Assembly: GCA_001552775.1 (NCBI GenBank) | Contig: KQ959260.1 | Location: 78,134-142,133 of the forward strand | DNA length: 64,000 bases | Direction of reading: 5' to 3' | From: Bacteroidales bacterium KA00251 | Lineage (GTDB): Bacteria > Bacteroidota > Bacteroidia > Bacteroidales > Porphyromonadaceae | Part shown: positions 45,147-54,361 of the stretch, in pieces | Layout of the letters: each line of letters starts with the position of its first letter | Position numbering within the stretch: position 1 is the first letter of the stretch | Notes under the pieces: model-generated | What the model saw: only the letters and a program-made list of their open reading frames with translations | Told to the model about the DNA's origin: nothing | The model's database searches: none | Translations under genes and position numbers: made by a program

Positions 45147-46283
45147 ATGACCAACAGAAACTATAGATTTATTGTCACAGGAGGAGGTACAGGAGGACAT
45201 ATTTTCCCCGCAGTCGCCATAGCTGATGCCCTTAGGAGACGTTATTCTAGTTGTGAGATTCTTTTTGTGGGAGCAGAAGGAAGAATGGAGATGGAGCGAG
45301 TACCCCGTGCAGGATATCCCATAAAGGCTATTCCAGTAGCAGGTTTGGATCGCCGTCATCTGCTTCGAAACTTTGGAGTACTAGCAAAGCTTTTAAAAGC
45401 AATAAGACTGGCTAAGCGATATACACTTGACTTTCAACCCGACTTGGTAATAGGAGTGGGTGGGTATGTTTCTGCCCCGACTGTGCTAAGTGCACAGAAG
45501 CTTGGTATTCCGACTTTGCTACAAGAGCAAAATGGATTTGCGGGTGTGGCAAATAAACGACTGGCGAAACGAGCTAGGGCTATCTGTGTGGCTTATGAAG
45601 GGATGGAGAGATTCTTCCCTGCCGACAAGATTCATCTCACAGGTAATCCTATCCGAGAGGTGATTGAGAAGAAGCCACTCCCTTCTAGAGAAGTGGCTAT
45701 GGAGAAGTTTGGCTTTAGCCATAACGAGTCTCCTACTTTGGTGGTGGTAGGGGGAAGCCTAGGAGCCCTAACTCTCAATGAGAGTATAGAGTCGGGATTG
45801 GAAGCAATCTCAGCAAGTGGTATTAACTTACTTTGGCAAACAGGAAAAACTTTTTTCCCAAAAGCAAAACAGGCTGTAGAAAAACTTTCCCACGAGGCTC
45901 AGTCATACATTTTACCAGTTCCTTTTATTGACGATATGCCATTGGCTTATGCAGCTTCTGATCTTATGATCAGTCGGGCTGGAGCTTCTACGATTAGCGA
46001 AATTCAATGTTTGGGTAAGGCTGCAATATTGGTACCATCTCCAAATGTTGCAGAGGATCATCAAACGCACAATGCATTAGCCTTAGTAAAGAAGGAAGCA
46101 GCTTCTATGGTAAGTGATACTGATGCAAGAGCACATCTTGTGGAGGAGGCCCTGCGACTAATACAAGATCATGCAAAGCTTAAGAGGTTTGCACAAAACG
46201 CCTTGACGATGCGACTACCCGATGCTGCTGATCGCATTGTAGAAATTATAGATCATATACTTCATGATGCAAAAGCAGAATAA
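45147..46283 (+). CDS. murG: MurG N-acetylglucosaminyltransferase
   Basis: 378 residues. Adds GlcNAc to lipid I to form lipid II on the inner face of the membrane. GGGTGGHIFPAVAIAD is the N-terminal glycine-rich loop; GVGGYVSAP, QEQNGFAGVANK and the UDP-GlcNAc site ISRAGASTISE with VPSPNVAEDHQ are the family motifs. Its end overlaps the murC start by 20 bases. Confidence 0.95.
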   Translation: MTNRNYRFIVTGGGTGGHIFPAVAIADALRRRYSSCEILFVGAEGRMEMERVPRAGYPIKAIPVAGLDRRHLLRNFGVLAKLLKAIRLAKRYTLDFQPDLVIGVGGYVSAPTVLSAQKLGIPTLLQEQNGFAGVANKRLAKRARAICVAYEGMERFFPADKIHLTGNPIREVIEKKPLPSREVAMEKFGFSHNESPTLVVVGGSLGALTLNESIESGLEAISASGINLLWQTGKTFFPKAKQAVEKLSHEAQSYILPVPFIDDMPLAYAASDLMISRAGASTISEIQCLGKAAILVPSPNVAEDHQTHNALALVKKEAASMVSDTDARAHLVEEALRLIQDHAKLKRFAQNALTMRLPDAADRIVEIIDHILHDAKAE

Positions 46284-47697
46284 CCCCTTTCTCTATAATT
46301 GCGTCTATTTTATTGGTATAGGCGGAATAGGAATGAGTGCACTTGCTCGCTATTTTAAGGCGAGAGGGGTAGAGAAAGTATTGGGGTATGACCTCACACC
46401 TAGTTCTCTTACGGAAACTCTCCAGAAAGAGGGGATAGCAGTACACTATAATGACCTTGGAAGCGAGGTTTTAAATGGACTTACACCCTCTGACACATTG
46501 GTAATTTATACTCCAGCAGTACCCCAAACGCATGGGGAATTGCAAGCGTTCCTTAAAGCTGGATTTCGTGTGGAGAAAAGAGCACAAGCTCTGGGTGAGG
46601 CGGTAGCCCAGCAGGAGTTGTACGCTGTAGCAGGTACGCATGGCAAAACTACTACTTCCACGCTGTTAGCACACCTTCTCCACTCTTCAGTAGGTAGTAA
46701 TGCTTTCTTAGGCGGAATTTCGGCAAACTTTAGAAGCAATCTACTGATTGATAAGAACTCTTCGCGAGTTGTTGCTGAAGCAGACGAATACGATAGAAGT
46801 TTCCTACGCCTTTATCCTCATTGTGCAATTGTTACTGCTACCTCGCCCGATCACCTAGATATCTATGGTACGGAAGAAAGCTATAAACAAGGTTTTAGAG
46901 ACTTTGTGGAGCAAATTGAAAGGGGGGGCACACTCTTTTATCGTAAAGGAACTTTTGAGGAAGAGCAGTTGCCAAAGGCTGTCCATTCCTTTAGTTATCT
47001 TTCCAATTGGAAGAAAGATATGCCTCAAGAGAAAGCCGATATTTATAGTGATAACGTAAGACTAGAAAAGGAAGAGCTTTACTTTGATTGGCATTTCCCT
47101 AAACAAAAAATACACTTCAAGGATCTTCGTCTTCATACACCTTTTCCAATAAATGCGGAGAATGCCACTGCTGCTATCGCTGCAGCTCTACTTGCGGGGG
47201 CAAGTGAGGAGCAGATTCGTAGTGGACTTGCAACTTTCAAAGGTGTAAAGCGTAGATTTGAATTTGTGCTTCGCAGCGAAAAGCAGATTCTCATTGATGA
47301 CTATGCTCACCATCCAGAAGAGTTGAGAGCTTCTATCTCTTCTATCACAAGGCTTTTTCCAAATGAACCTATTTTAGGTATTTTCCAGCCTCACTTGTAT
47401 AGTCGTACTAAAGACTTTTATCATGAATTTGCACAGGCTCTTTCTGCCTTAGATCAGGTGATTTTACTTCCAATTTACCCTGCCCGAGAAGAGCCTATAC
47501 CAGGAGTTTCAAGCGAACTTATTCTTGACGAGCTACCGCAGAAAGATAAGTGGCTTGTGAAGCGTGAAGATTTTCTTCAATTTATGAGTAGCTACCCCCT
47601 GTCTATTCCACGAGTAGTTGTTACAGTCGGAGCTGGTAATATTGACCGTCTTGTAGAGCCACTGGCCGCTTTGCTGAAAGAAAAAGAAAAGAAATGA
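46264..47697 (+). CDS. murC: UDP-MurNAc:L-alanine ligase
   Basis: 477 residues. First amino-acid ligase of peptidoglycan precursor synthesis. FIGIGGIGMSALARYF (nucleotide loop), AGTHGKTTTSTLLA (ATP loop), EADEYDRSFL and DDYAHHPEE with the metal-site histidines are typical of MurC. Overlaps murG at the 5' end and ftsQ by four bases at the 3' end, so tight coupling. Confidence 0.95.
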   Translation: MMQKQNNPFLYNCVYFIGIGGIGMSALARYFKARGVEKVLGYDLTPSSLTETLQKEGIAVHYNDLGSEVLNGLTPSDTLVIYTPAVPQTHGELQAFLKAGFRVEKRAQALGEAVAQQELYAVAGTHGKTTTSTLLAHLLHSSVGSNAFLGGISANFRSNLLIDKNSSRVVAEADEYDRSFLRLYPHCAIVTATSPDHLDIYGTEESYKQGFRDFVEQIERGGTLFYRKGTFEEEQLPKAVHSFSYLSNWKKDMPQEKADIYSDNVRLEKEELYFDWHFPKQKIHFKDLRLHTPFPINAENATAAIAAALLAGASEEQIRSGLATFKGVKRRFEFVLRSEKQILIDDYAHHPEELRASISSITRLFPNEPILGIFQPHLYSRTKDFYHEFAQALSALDQVILLPIYPAREEPIPGVSSELILDELPQKDKWLVKREDFLQFMSSYPLSIPRVVVTVGAGNIDRLVEPLAALLKEKEKK

Positions 47698-48521
47698 GAA
47701 AGCTCTTTTTCATACTATCTCTATTGCTAGCAGCTTACCTTGTGGTAGTGGCACTCTATTTTCCCCAAAAGGAGGAGGCTCCTATCTGTAGGAAGGTGGA
47801 TATACATCTCAATAGTGATGAAAAGTCGAAATCTCTTATTTCCAAAGAGCAAATTTTACAGGAGATCAACGAGATTGATTCTGTACCCATTGGAAGAATT
47901 GTAACGAGCTATAATACCAATCGAGTAGAGCATGCTCTACAGTCTAAAAATGCACTAGTCAGTGAGTGTAACTTGTTTTTTAGACCCAATGGTACGCTAT
48001 CGGTACGAGTTAATACGCAGTATCCTCTATTTCTTTTGCAGACAAATCAAGAAGCTTACTTTATTACAGCCAAGCTAAGGGCAATTCCCACCACAAGAGC
48101 AAATGCTATGGTAATACCTCTTCCATTGGTTTATGGTGCGATAGAGTATCCACCCACAGCACACAACAGGACGAAGGCTCTTTTTGAAGCTGTGGTTTAT
48201 GTACTTGCTCATCCTAAGTGGGGAGTCTACTTTAGTGATTTTTATGTGGATAATACCCAAAACCTCTTCCTAAGTGGAGCAGTAGCAGGTTTTGTAGTAG
48301 AGATTGGACGAGATTGGACAAAGATTGCTACTCAACTCAATGAGTTAGATCTTTTCTTGTCTCGTGTAGAGCCAAAGATGGGGTGCAATGCTTTCTCTAA
48401 GCTCAGCCTTATTGTGCCAGGAAGGATTATTGCCACTCCTCGCCAAATGGAGCAGAGTACCCACTCTTCAGAAAGTATTTCTAGTACTGATCAAGACAAG
48501 CAAGAGGAAAGAGCGGAATAA
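47694..48521 (+). CDS. ftsQ: Cell division protein FtsQ
   Basis: 275 residues with one N-terminal membrane helix (FFILSLLLAAYLVVVALYF) and a periplasmic part with a divergent POTRA/FtsQ fold (SKEQILQEI, VEHALQSKNALVSECNLFF, LSVRVNTQYPLFLL). The sequence is poorly conserved; identity follows from position between murC and ftsA, topology and size. The tail after residue 255 is serine- and acid-rich. Confidence 0.85.
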   Translation: MRKLFFILSLLLAAYLVVVALYFPQKEEAPICRKVDIHLNSDEKSKSLISKEQILQEINEIDSVPIGRIVTSYNTNRVEHALQSKNALVSECNLFFRPNGTLSVRVNTQYPLFLLQTNQEAYFITAKLRAIPTTRANAMVIPLPLVYGAIEYPPTAHNRTKALFEAVVYVLAHPKWGVYFSDFYVDNTQNLFLSGAVAGFVVEIGRDWTKIATQLNELDLFLSRVEPKMGCNAFSKLSLIVPGRIIATPRQMEQSTHSSESISSTDQDKQEERAE

Positions 48522-48566
48522 GATAAATAATGTAACGAGTCGCCTTTAGGGCAAAGATAATGTACT

Positions 48567-50000
48567 ATGGATGCACAAAATGTTTATGCCGTAATTGATC
48601 TCGGCAGTAGCTATATAAGAGGGCTTATTGCAAACAAGCTGGAGGAAGGTGAGGTTTCGCCCATCGCTTGCGAAACTTTACCTTCAGAAGGATGCATTAG
48701 TCATGGAGCCGTCTACAATATTGATGAAACAGCTCAAAAGATCTCCACAATACTCTCCTTACTCAATGAGAGACTTGAAGACAATTATGAGATAAAGAAG
48801 CTCTATGTAGGCATAGGTGCCCAATCTTTGAGAAGTGAAGAAGCGACCATTCATATTGATATTAGTGAAGAGGGAGAAGAGATAACGGACGAACACCTCA
48901 AAGCAATTGAAAGAAAAGTTACAGAAATTTCTTTCCCTCGAAGAAAAAATATCTTTACACTAGACACCTATTACGAAATAGATGGCAAGATAGAGGCTTT
49001 CCCCAAGAGTATTGTATGTCACGAGCTGGTAGCTCATGTGTCCATTATTACTGTAAAGGATTGGATTTACAATAATGTACAAGCTGTTGTGGAGGATCGT
49101 CTCGGCTTGCAACTTGCCGGTGTATTGCCCACACCTCTTTGTGAAGCAGAGGTTATGCTCTCATCTTCGCAAAAGCAGCTCGGCTCCGTATTTGTAAACG
49201 TAGGTGGTGGTATTAGCTCTGTAGTAATCTATTACGATGGGGTATTCCGACGACTTAGAGTGTTGCCTTTTGGGGGCGATAATGTATCAAAGGACCTTGA
49301 GTCTCTCCGGCTTACACCTGAAGAGGCAGAGTCTATAAAATTGCAGTATGCTGGTGCCACGACTTATGCTGACCGAGACAAAACCTTTGAAATCCCTAAT
49401 TTTGATGGAATAGGAATGCGTACGATGAGAGTGCTTGACGTAAATAGATACACTTCGGCAAGGATGAAAGAAATCGCTGAAAATATCTTTGAAGTCGTGC
49501 GCGTGGCGGGTCTTGACCATCACATAAAGGCTGGCTATCTCTTCACTGGAGGAGCAGCAAAGATTCAGCGTTTTGATGAGTTGCTTACCAACTATACTCG
49601 ACACTTTACTTTCAACACACAGCTTTCTGCAGTGGTTGACCACAACAATGCTCTCGTTACAATCCCTGGTATGGAGACGGCCATAGCTCTTGCCTATGCA
49701 GCTAGACAAAACTGTGTAGGAGCCGAGTTGTCTGATCTCAATGCACTTATCCACAAGACCGAAAAAGAAGAAAAAGCGGAAAAGGTTGAAAACCATGAAG
49801 AAATTCATGAAGAAATTCATGAACAAAAGATAGTAGAACATATCGATAGAAGATCGATACAGCAGGAAGAACCCTCTGTAGAAGAGGAAGACGAAAAGAC
49901 GAAGCAGAGACCCAAAAACAACAAGTTTAGAAGTGCTGTAAATAGCCTTTTTAGCGTATTTATGGAAGACGATCCTAACGAAGATGATGAACTTTACTAA
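48567..50000 (+). CDS. ftsA: Cell division protein FtsA
   Basis: 477 residues. Actin-like protein that anchors FtsZ to the membrane. IDLGSSYIRGLIA is the phosphate-1 motif, VFVNVGGGISSVVIY phosphate-2, and LFTGGAAKIQ the adenosine motif. After residue 395 comes a long acidic linker with HEEIHEEIHEQ, then FRSAVNSLFSVFMEDD, an amphipathic helix that fits the membrane-targeting sequence. The linker is longer than in E. coli. The final 17 bases overlap the ftsZ start. Confidence 0.93.
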   Translation: MDAQNVYAVIDLGSSYIRGLIANKLEEGEVSPIACETLPSEGCISHGAVYNIDETAQKISTILSLLNERLEDNYEIKKLYVGIGAQSLRSEEATIHIDISEEGEEITDEHLKAIERKVTEISFPRRKNIFTLDTYYEIDGKIEAFPKSIVCHELVAHVSIITVKDWIYNNVQAVVEDRLGLQLAGVLPTPLCEAEVMLSSSQKQLGSVFVNVGGGISSVVIYYDGVFRRLRVLPFGGDNVSKDLESLRLTPEEAESIKLQYAGATTYADRDKTFEIPNFDGIGMRTMRVLDVNRYTSARMKEIAENIFEVVRVAGLDHHIKAGYLFTGGAAKIQRFDELLTNYTRHFTFNTQLSAVVDHNNALVTIPGMETAIALAYAARQNCVGAELSDLNALIHKTEKEEKAEKVENHEEIHEEIHEQKIVEHIDRRSIQQEEPSVEEEDEKTKQRPKNNKFRSAVNSLFSVFMEDDPNEDDELY

Positions 50001-51405
50001 TAACCCCAACAACGAATCTCAGAAAAGTGAGGTTAATCGAATAGATAGTATTACTGAAGGTGAATTGATCTCTTTCAGTGGATACAATAATAGCCGCCGT
50101 GTCATCAAAGTCGTGGGTATCGGTGGTGGGGGAGGCAATGCTCTCAACCATATGTTTAAAGAGGGGGTTGATAATGTCTCTTACCTTGCTCTTAATACGG
50201 ATGCTCAGGATCTTAATAAACTAGAGATACCCGATCGACTTGTTATAGGACCAAGCGTAACACAAGGTTTAGGTGCAGGTGATGATCCAGAACGGGCACG
50301 ACTTGCGGCTGAGGAAAGTGCGGCAGATATACGTAAGATGCTTGACGATGGAGAAACTAAAATCGTCTTCATTACCGCTGGAATGGGAGGCGGAACAGGT
50401 ACTGGGGCGTCACCTATTGTCGCTAGGATAGCCAAAAAGGAGTTAGGACTCCTTACAGTAGGTATCGTTACGATTCCTTTCCTCAGGGAAGGAGAGCGAA
50501 AAATACTTAAAGCCCTTAAGGCCGTAGAGCGTCTTAGAGATGAGGTGGATGCTATCCTTATCATTAACAACGAAAAAATCCTTGAACTCTACCCTAGAGA
50601 GCCCTATTCACATGCGCTTTATTTGGCAGATCTTACACTTGTGAATGCTGCTAGAAGTGTCTCAGATCTTATCTATAAGCAAGGTGAGATTAATGTCGAT
50701 ACCAACGATGTCGTAAAAACATTAAGAAATGGAGGGGTAGCTGTGATAAGTAGTGGAGAAGGAGAGGGTGAAAACCGTCTAAAAGAAGCTATTGATAAAG
50801 CAGTGCATTCGCCCCTTCTCAATGGCAACGATGTGTATCGAGCCAGTAGACTCCTTGTTTTCTTCTATATGAGTAGAGAGCACGAGTTGCGTATAGACGA
50901 GATGGCTCCTCTAGATGCCCTTTCGGCTTCTATGGATAGAAGTTTTGAGTACATTCAAGGACATGCTTTTGATGATTCTCTCGGTGAAAAAGTAAAGTTT
51001 ACGATATTGGCTTCGGGATTTGATCTGTCGGCCACAGAGCACTCTATTAGACAGGGAAATATGGAGGACAGACTTACGATGCAAGAGCGTGCCAATCGTG
51101 AAGAGCAAGACCGAGAGTTACTCAACCGCTACTATGAAGGAAAGGATGGCCAGTTGCTGGGATCTATAGGGCAGTCTCGACCCTTTATCCTGTTTGATGA
51201 GGAGCTTGACGATGAACGTATAATAAAGATTCTAGATAGTACGCCTGCTGCTCTTCGAAGGCACGATGAACTGGAAGTAATTCGTTCAGAATATGCCTTC
51301 TCCAAAGTCAAACCTTCTTTTATGCGAAAACAAACACATTCCAAAGAGGAGGATGGTGCAAAAGAACATGATAAAGGAGAAGAGAGTAGACTGATCACAT
51401 TCTAA
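49984..51405 (+). CDS. ftsZ: Cell division protein FtsZ
   Basis: 473 residues. Tubulin-like GTPase of the division ring. Signature GGGTGTGASP near residue 134, preceded by VVGIGGGGGNALNHM and NTDAQDL; the T7 synergy loop is in LADLTLVNAARSVSDLI. The tail contains KPSFMRKQ, likely the conserved peptide that binds FtsA, but it is followed by some 30 charged residues, so it is not the very end of the protein. Overlaps ftsA by 17 bases. Confidence 0.96.
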   Translation: MMNFTNNPNNESQKSEVNRIDSITEGELISFSGYNNSRRVIKVVGIGGGGGNALNHMFKEGVDNVSYLALNTDAQDLNKLEIPDRLVIGPSVTQGLGAGDDPERARLAAEESAADIRKMLDDGETKIVFITAGMGGGTGTGASPIVARIAKKELGLLTVGIVTIPFLREGERKILKALKAVERLRDEVDAILIINNEKILELYPREPYSHALYLADLTLVNAARSVSDLIYKQGEINVDTNDVVKTLRNGGVAVISSGEGEGENRLKEAIDKAVHSPLLNGNDVYRASRLLVFFYMSREHELRIDEMAPLDALSASMDRSFEYIQGHAFDDSLGEKVKFTILASGFDLSATEHSIRQGNMEDRLTMQERANREEQDRELLNRYYEGKDGQLLGSIGQSRPFILFDEELDDERIIKILDSTPAALRRHDELEVIRSEYAFSKVKPSFMRKQTHSKEEDGAKEHDKGEESRLITF

Positions 51406-51448
51406 ATACTTGAAGTATCCATAAAATAGTTTGCAAATAATCGTTGAT

Positions 51449-51895
51449 ATGATTTTTGAAGAAGTAAGCGAAGGAATTAAAGAAGCAATGCTTGCTAGAG
51501 ATAAAGTGAGACTTGAAGCATTGCGTGGAATAAAAAAGGAACTCCTAGAAGCAAAAACGGCGAAGGGTAGCAATGGAGAAGTTACCGATGAACAGGCTCT
51601 TAGTATCATTGCTAAACTACTCAAACAACGAAAAGAGAGTGCCGATATATATGCAAAAAATGGTCGCGAAGAGTTGGCGGAAGCAGAGCTCCAGGAGGCA
51701 AAAGTATTGGAATCATTTCTGCCTAAGCAACTCACGAAAGAAGAACTAATCCCTATTGTTAAGGGAAAAATTGATGAATTGGGCTTAATCTCTTCATCAG
51801 ACGCAGGGAAACTGACGGGTATATTAATGAAAACACTTAAGGGAAAGGTTGATGGTAAGTTGCTCAATGAAGTGATCCGCGCTCTCTTAGCCTAA
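51449..51895 (+). CDS. GatB/YqeY-domain protein
   Basis: 148 residues from the ATG at 51449; an in-frame TTG at 51431 is less likely. YqeY proteins resemble the tRNA-binding tail of GatB (KDKVRLEALRGIKKE-like start, ADIYAKNGREELAEAELQE, LESFLPKQLTKEEL, DAGKLTGILMKTLKGKVDG). The role is uncertain; a link to tRNA amidation is assumed from the domain. It follows ftsZ by 43 bases, the usual Bacteroidetes position. Confidence 0.9.
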   Translation: MIFEEVSEGIKEAMLARDKVRLEALRGIKKELLEAKTAKGSNGEVTDEQALSIIAKLLKQRKESADIYAKNGREELAEAELQEAKVLESFLPKQLTKEELIPIVKGKIDELGLISSSDAGKLTGILMKTLKGKVDGKLLNEVIRALLA

Positions 51896-51973
51896 TTCCT
51901 AACGTAATATTTCCGAAGATTTTTCAGTCTATCGGTTGTACTCAATGGCGGGGCTATATCCTTTCTTGTTGAG

Positions 51974-53971
51974 GTGAAGAGAGTCGTAGCAGTTTTTCTT
52001 TTTTTCCTTTTCTCACTATACGTTGTAAAGGGTAATCCTATAGGAGTAGATCCTCAAGACTCTCTTAGTAGGGATCAAGCCCTTATCTTGGTGCAGGAGG
52101 GACTAGTTGAAGAGCATGCGATCAATTCTTTTTTAGATGCCACACACGAGGAAATAAGGTATTCTTTGCGCACCATCACCAAAGAGCAACTCCTCCTTGG
52201 TCTGCACGTTACTGAGCAACAAGCTCAGGCCTTTATAGACTTTCGGAATAGCCAACCAATAGAGAGTTTTACACTAGCTAGACTGAAGGAAATTCAAGGA
52301 TGGGATAGGGCAACGATAGATCGCGTTGCACCCTTTCTGATCACAGAGGACTCTTCTTTATGGAAAAGACATTCCTTGCGTCCGGTCAGATTAGACTATA
52401 AGGGGGCACTTACCCTCGGGTATGCACAACAAAGATTGAAGACCAAAGAGTCACCGCTTGGAAAGCCTTACGATCTTCAGTTGCGTACGATTCTTCAGAC
52501 AACCTCCCTAAGCTTGGGGCTTTTAGCGGATAAGGATCGCTATGAGCCCTTTTTTGATCGCTATATTCATAGCTTTGACCGCTATAGTTTTTTTCTCTCT
52601 GCGGAGGCCCCCTTACCCTATTTTAAGAAGTTGATAATTGGAGATTTTTCTCTTTCGCTAGGACAAGGGTTGGTCGTAAGGAATAGCTTTCTTCGAGGTC
52701 CCTATGCCGCTAGTGTTGTTGCAGAAAGTGGCAGTTTTAAACTGCGCCCTAGCCTTGCTGCTTCTGGATACGATCATTTTAGGGGTATAGCTAGTACAAT
52801 TGGTATTCGTCAATGGGAATTATTATTGGCATATTCCAATCAAAAAATAGATGCTTTGCTATCTGAGAAAGGGGATAGTATAGGAAGTCTTGTTTATGAT
52901 CAGCCCCACCGCTACTTAGGACAAATTGAAAGACGACATGTGGCTACAGAGCGTAGTCTTATTGGACGACTTGGATTTAGTACAACGACTTGTCAAATTG
53001 GGCTTAATGCAATTTATGTCTATTGGGGAGGGAAGACACTTAGTGGCTACCTTCCACGCTATAGTGGGAATCCCTATGCTTCCCAGATAAGTAGCACCTA
53101 CAATATTTCTTCGGATTTTTGCTATCGGCACCCAACAGGTAAACTTGCTGTTGCGGGTGAAGTGGCTCTTTCTCCTAACCGCCAGTGGGCAACTCTCTGT
53201 TCTATAATATTACGCTCTCCCAGTCAAGGGAATTTTTATTTTGTGGCAAGAGCACTATCCCCTTATTATCAGGCTAGACGAGCTAATTCTTTTTATCAGC
53301 GTGGGGCTGCTGGAAATGAATGGGGATTTTTTTTCAGATACTTTCTAAGCGGGCGTAGCTTTCTTCTTGATAGCTATGCAGATTATTCTGCTACATTTAT
53401 TGCCCCTTTTCGAGCCCATGAGCCGCTCAAAGGGCTGTCTGCTATGCTTCGGCTCAACTATTCCTTAGGCGATCACTTAGGGCTCCTTTCTGCGGTCTCA
53501 TGGAAAAAGCGTTTGGAGAATGAAAGTAATCTAAGATTGCTTTTAGGAGTTTCGTGGACTCCAAGTGATAATCTAAAAATCAAATTAAGCTCTCAATATA
53601 AACTCATTAGTGATGAATTAAGAGCTAAAGGTTTTTTCACAGCTTTAGCCGTACAGTATGCTCCCCTTATCTTTGTCAAACTTCATACTACATTGGTTTA
53701 TTACAGCACTGATTCTTTTAAAAGTAGACAGTATATTTACCTCCCTCGCGTACGATACAGTTCGGGAAGTAATATGTTCTATGGTAGAGGATGGCTAATT
53801 GCAACAAAATTGCAGGCGACATGGAAAAGATGGACTATCGAGGGTGCCCTTCGTTACCATAACTCTTTACTAGAGTATCAGGAGAAAGCTACGATTTCCA
53901 CGCCACGTTTTTGGGAGGTTACAATTGGGGTTAACTATCACTTTTCGCTTAAGAGCTCTCAGAAAGGGTAG
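51974..53971 (+). CDS. Helix-hairpin-helix protein fused to a probable outer-membrane beta-barrel
   Basis: 665 residues with a GTG start (no nearer ATG before the signal peptide MKRVVAVFLFFLFSLYVVKG). Residues about 65-125 form two helix-hairpin-helix units of ComEA type (LLLGLHVTEQQAQAFIDFR, RLKEIQGWDRATIDRVAPFL), normally DNA-binding. The remaining 530 residues are rich in Tyr, Ser and Gly with alternating strands (LSLGQGLVVR, VTIGVNYHF at the C-terminus), as in outer-membrane barrels. Such fusions are common in Bacteroidetes but not characterised; a role in DNA contact at the cell surface is inference. It is 78 bases after yqeY. Confidence 0.75.
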   Translation: MKRVVAVFLFFLFSLYVVKGNPIGVDPQDSLSRDQALILVQEGLVEEHAINSFLDATHEEIRYSLRTITKEQLLLGLHVTEQQAQAFIDFRNSQPIESFTLARLKEIQGWDRATIDRVAPFLITEDSSLWKRHSLRPVRLDYKGALTLGYAQQRLKTKESPLGKPYDLQLRTILQTTSLSLGLLADKDRYEPFFDRYIHSFDRYSFFLSAEAPLPYFKKLIIGDFSLSLGQGLVVRNSFLRGPYAASVVAESGSFKLRPSLAASGYDHFRGIASTIGIRQWELLLAYSNQKIDALLSEKGDSIGSLVYDQPHRYLGQIERRHVATERSLIGRLGFSTTTCQIGLNAIYVYWGGKTLSGYLPRYSGNPYASQISSTYNISSDFCYRHPTGKLAVAGEVALSPNRQWATLCSIILRSPSQGNFYFVARALSPYYQARRANSFYQRGAAGNEWGFFFRYFLSGRSFLLDSYADYSATFIAPFRAHEPLKGLSAMLRLNYSLGDHLGLLSAVSWKKRLENESNLRLLLGVSWTPSDNLKIKLSSQYKLISDELRAKGFFTALAVQYAPLIFVKLHTTLVYYSTDSFKSRQYIYLPRVRYSSGSNMFYGRGWLIATKLQATWKRWTIEGALRYHNSLLEYQEKATISTPRFWEVTIGVNYHFSLKSSQKG

Positions 53972-54055
53972 AGTAGGAGTTTTTGAAAATAACTATTCTT
54001 GTAGAGTGCTCAAATTGCTGTCAAACAGTATTTCAAAAAACTCCTGAAGAAATAG

Positions 54056-54127
54056 AAAATTCTTCCGAGAGAATTTTTCAAATGTTCCGAGAGATTTTTT
54101 AGAATGTTCCGAGAGATTTTTTGAAAT
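54056..54127. repeat. 22-bp tandem repeat array 4
   Basis: Direct units with core TTCCGAGAGA start at 54063, 54085 and 54107, exactly 22 bp apart, with spacers such as ATTTTTTAGAATG. A fourth unit (from 54128) pairs with an inverted unit in the hairpin listed separately. Same orientation as array 1. Confidence 0.85.
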
Positions 54128-54168
54128 GTTCCGAGAGAAATTGATCATTCTTTCGGAACTTTTTTTTG
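54128..54168 (+). terminator. Terminator-like hairpin capping array 4
   Basis: GTTCCGAGAGAA (54128-54139) pairs with TTCTTTCGGAAC (54148-54159), one G-T pair, loop ATTGATCA, followed by eight T. The first arm is the fourth unit of the array and the second an inverted unit, the same design as at 37682. It probably ends transcription from the HhH/barrel gene. Confidence 0.8.
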
Positions 54169-54304
54169 AAAAGTACTTGTACAAAATTCAACGCTCTTCC
54201 TTTTCCTTTGCTTTCCCCTTTTAGACTTTTACCAAGTTTACGATACACTTGATGTAAACACCAGAATAACATGCGATGACTGAACAAAGTAACATAAAAC
54301 TGTG

Positions 54305-54337
54305 TTGTATAGGATAGTGCGGAAATGAGTAAATTTG
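54305..54337 (+). promoter_or_regulatory. Promoter of mnmG
   Basis: TTG at 54305-54307, 22 bases, then TAAATTTG at 54330-54337. The start codon at 54362 is about 18 bases after the predicted transcript start. Confidence 0.55.
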
Positions 54338-54361
54338 TAGACAATTCTGAATGATGACGCC

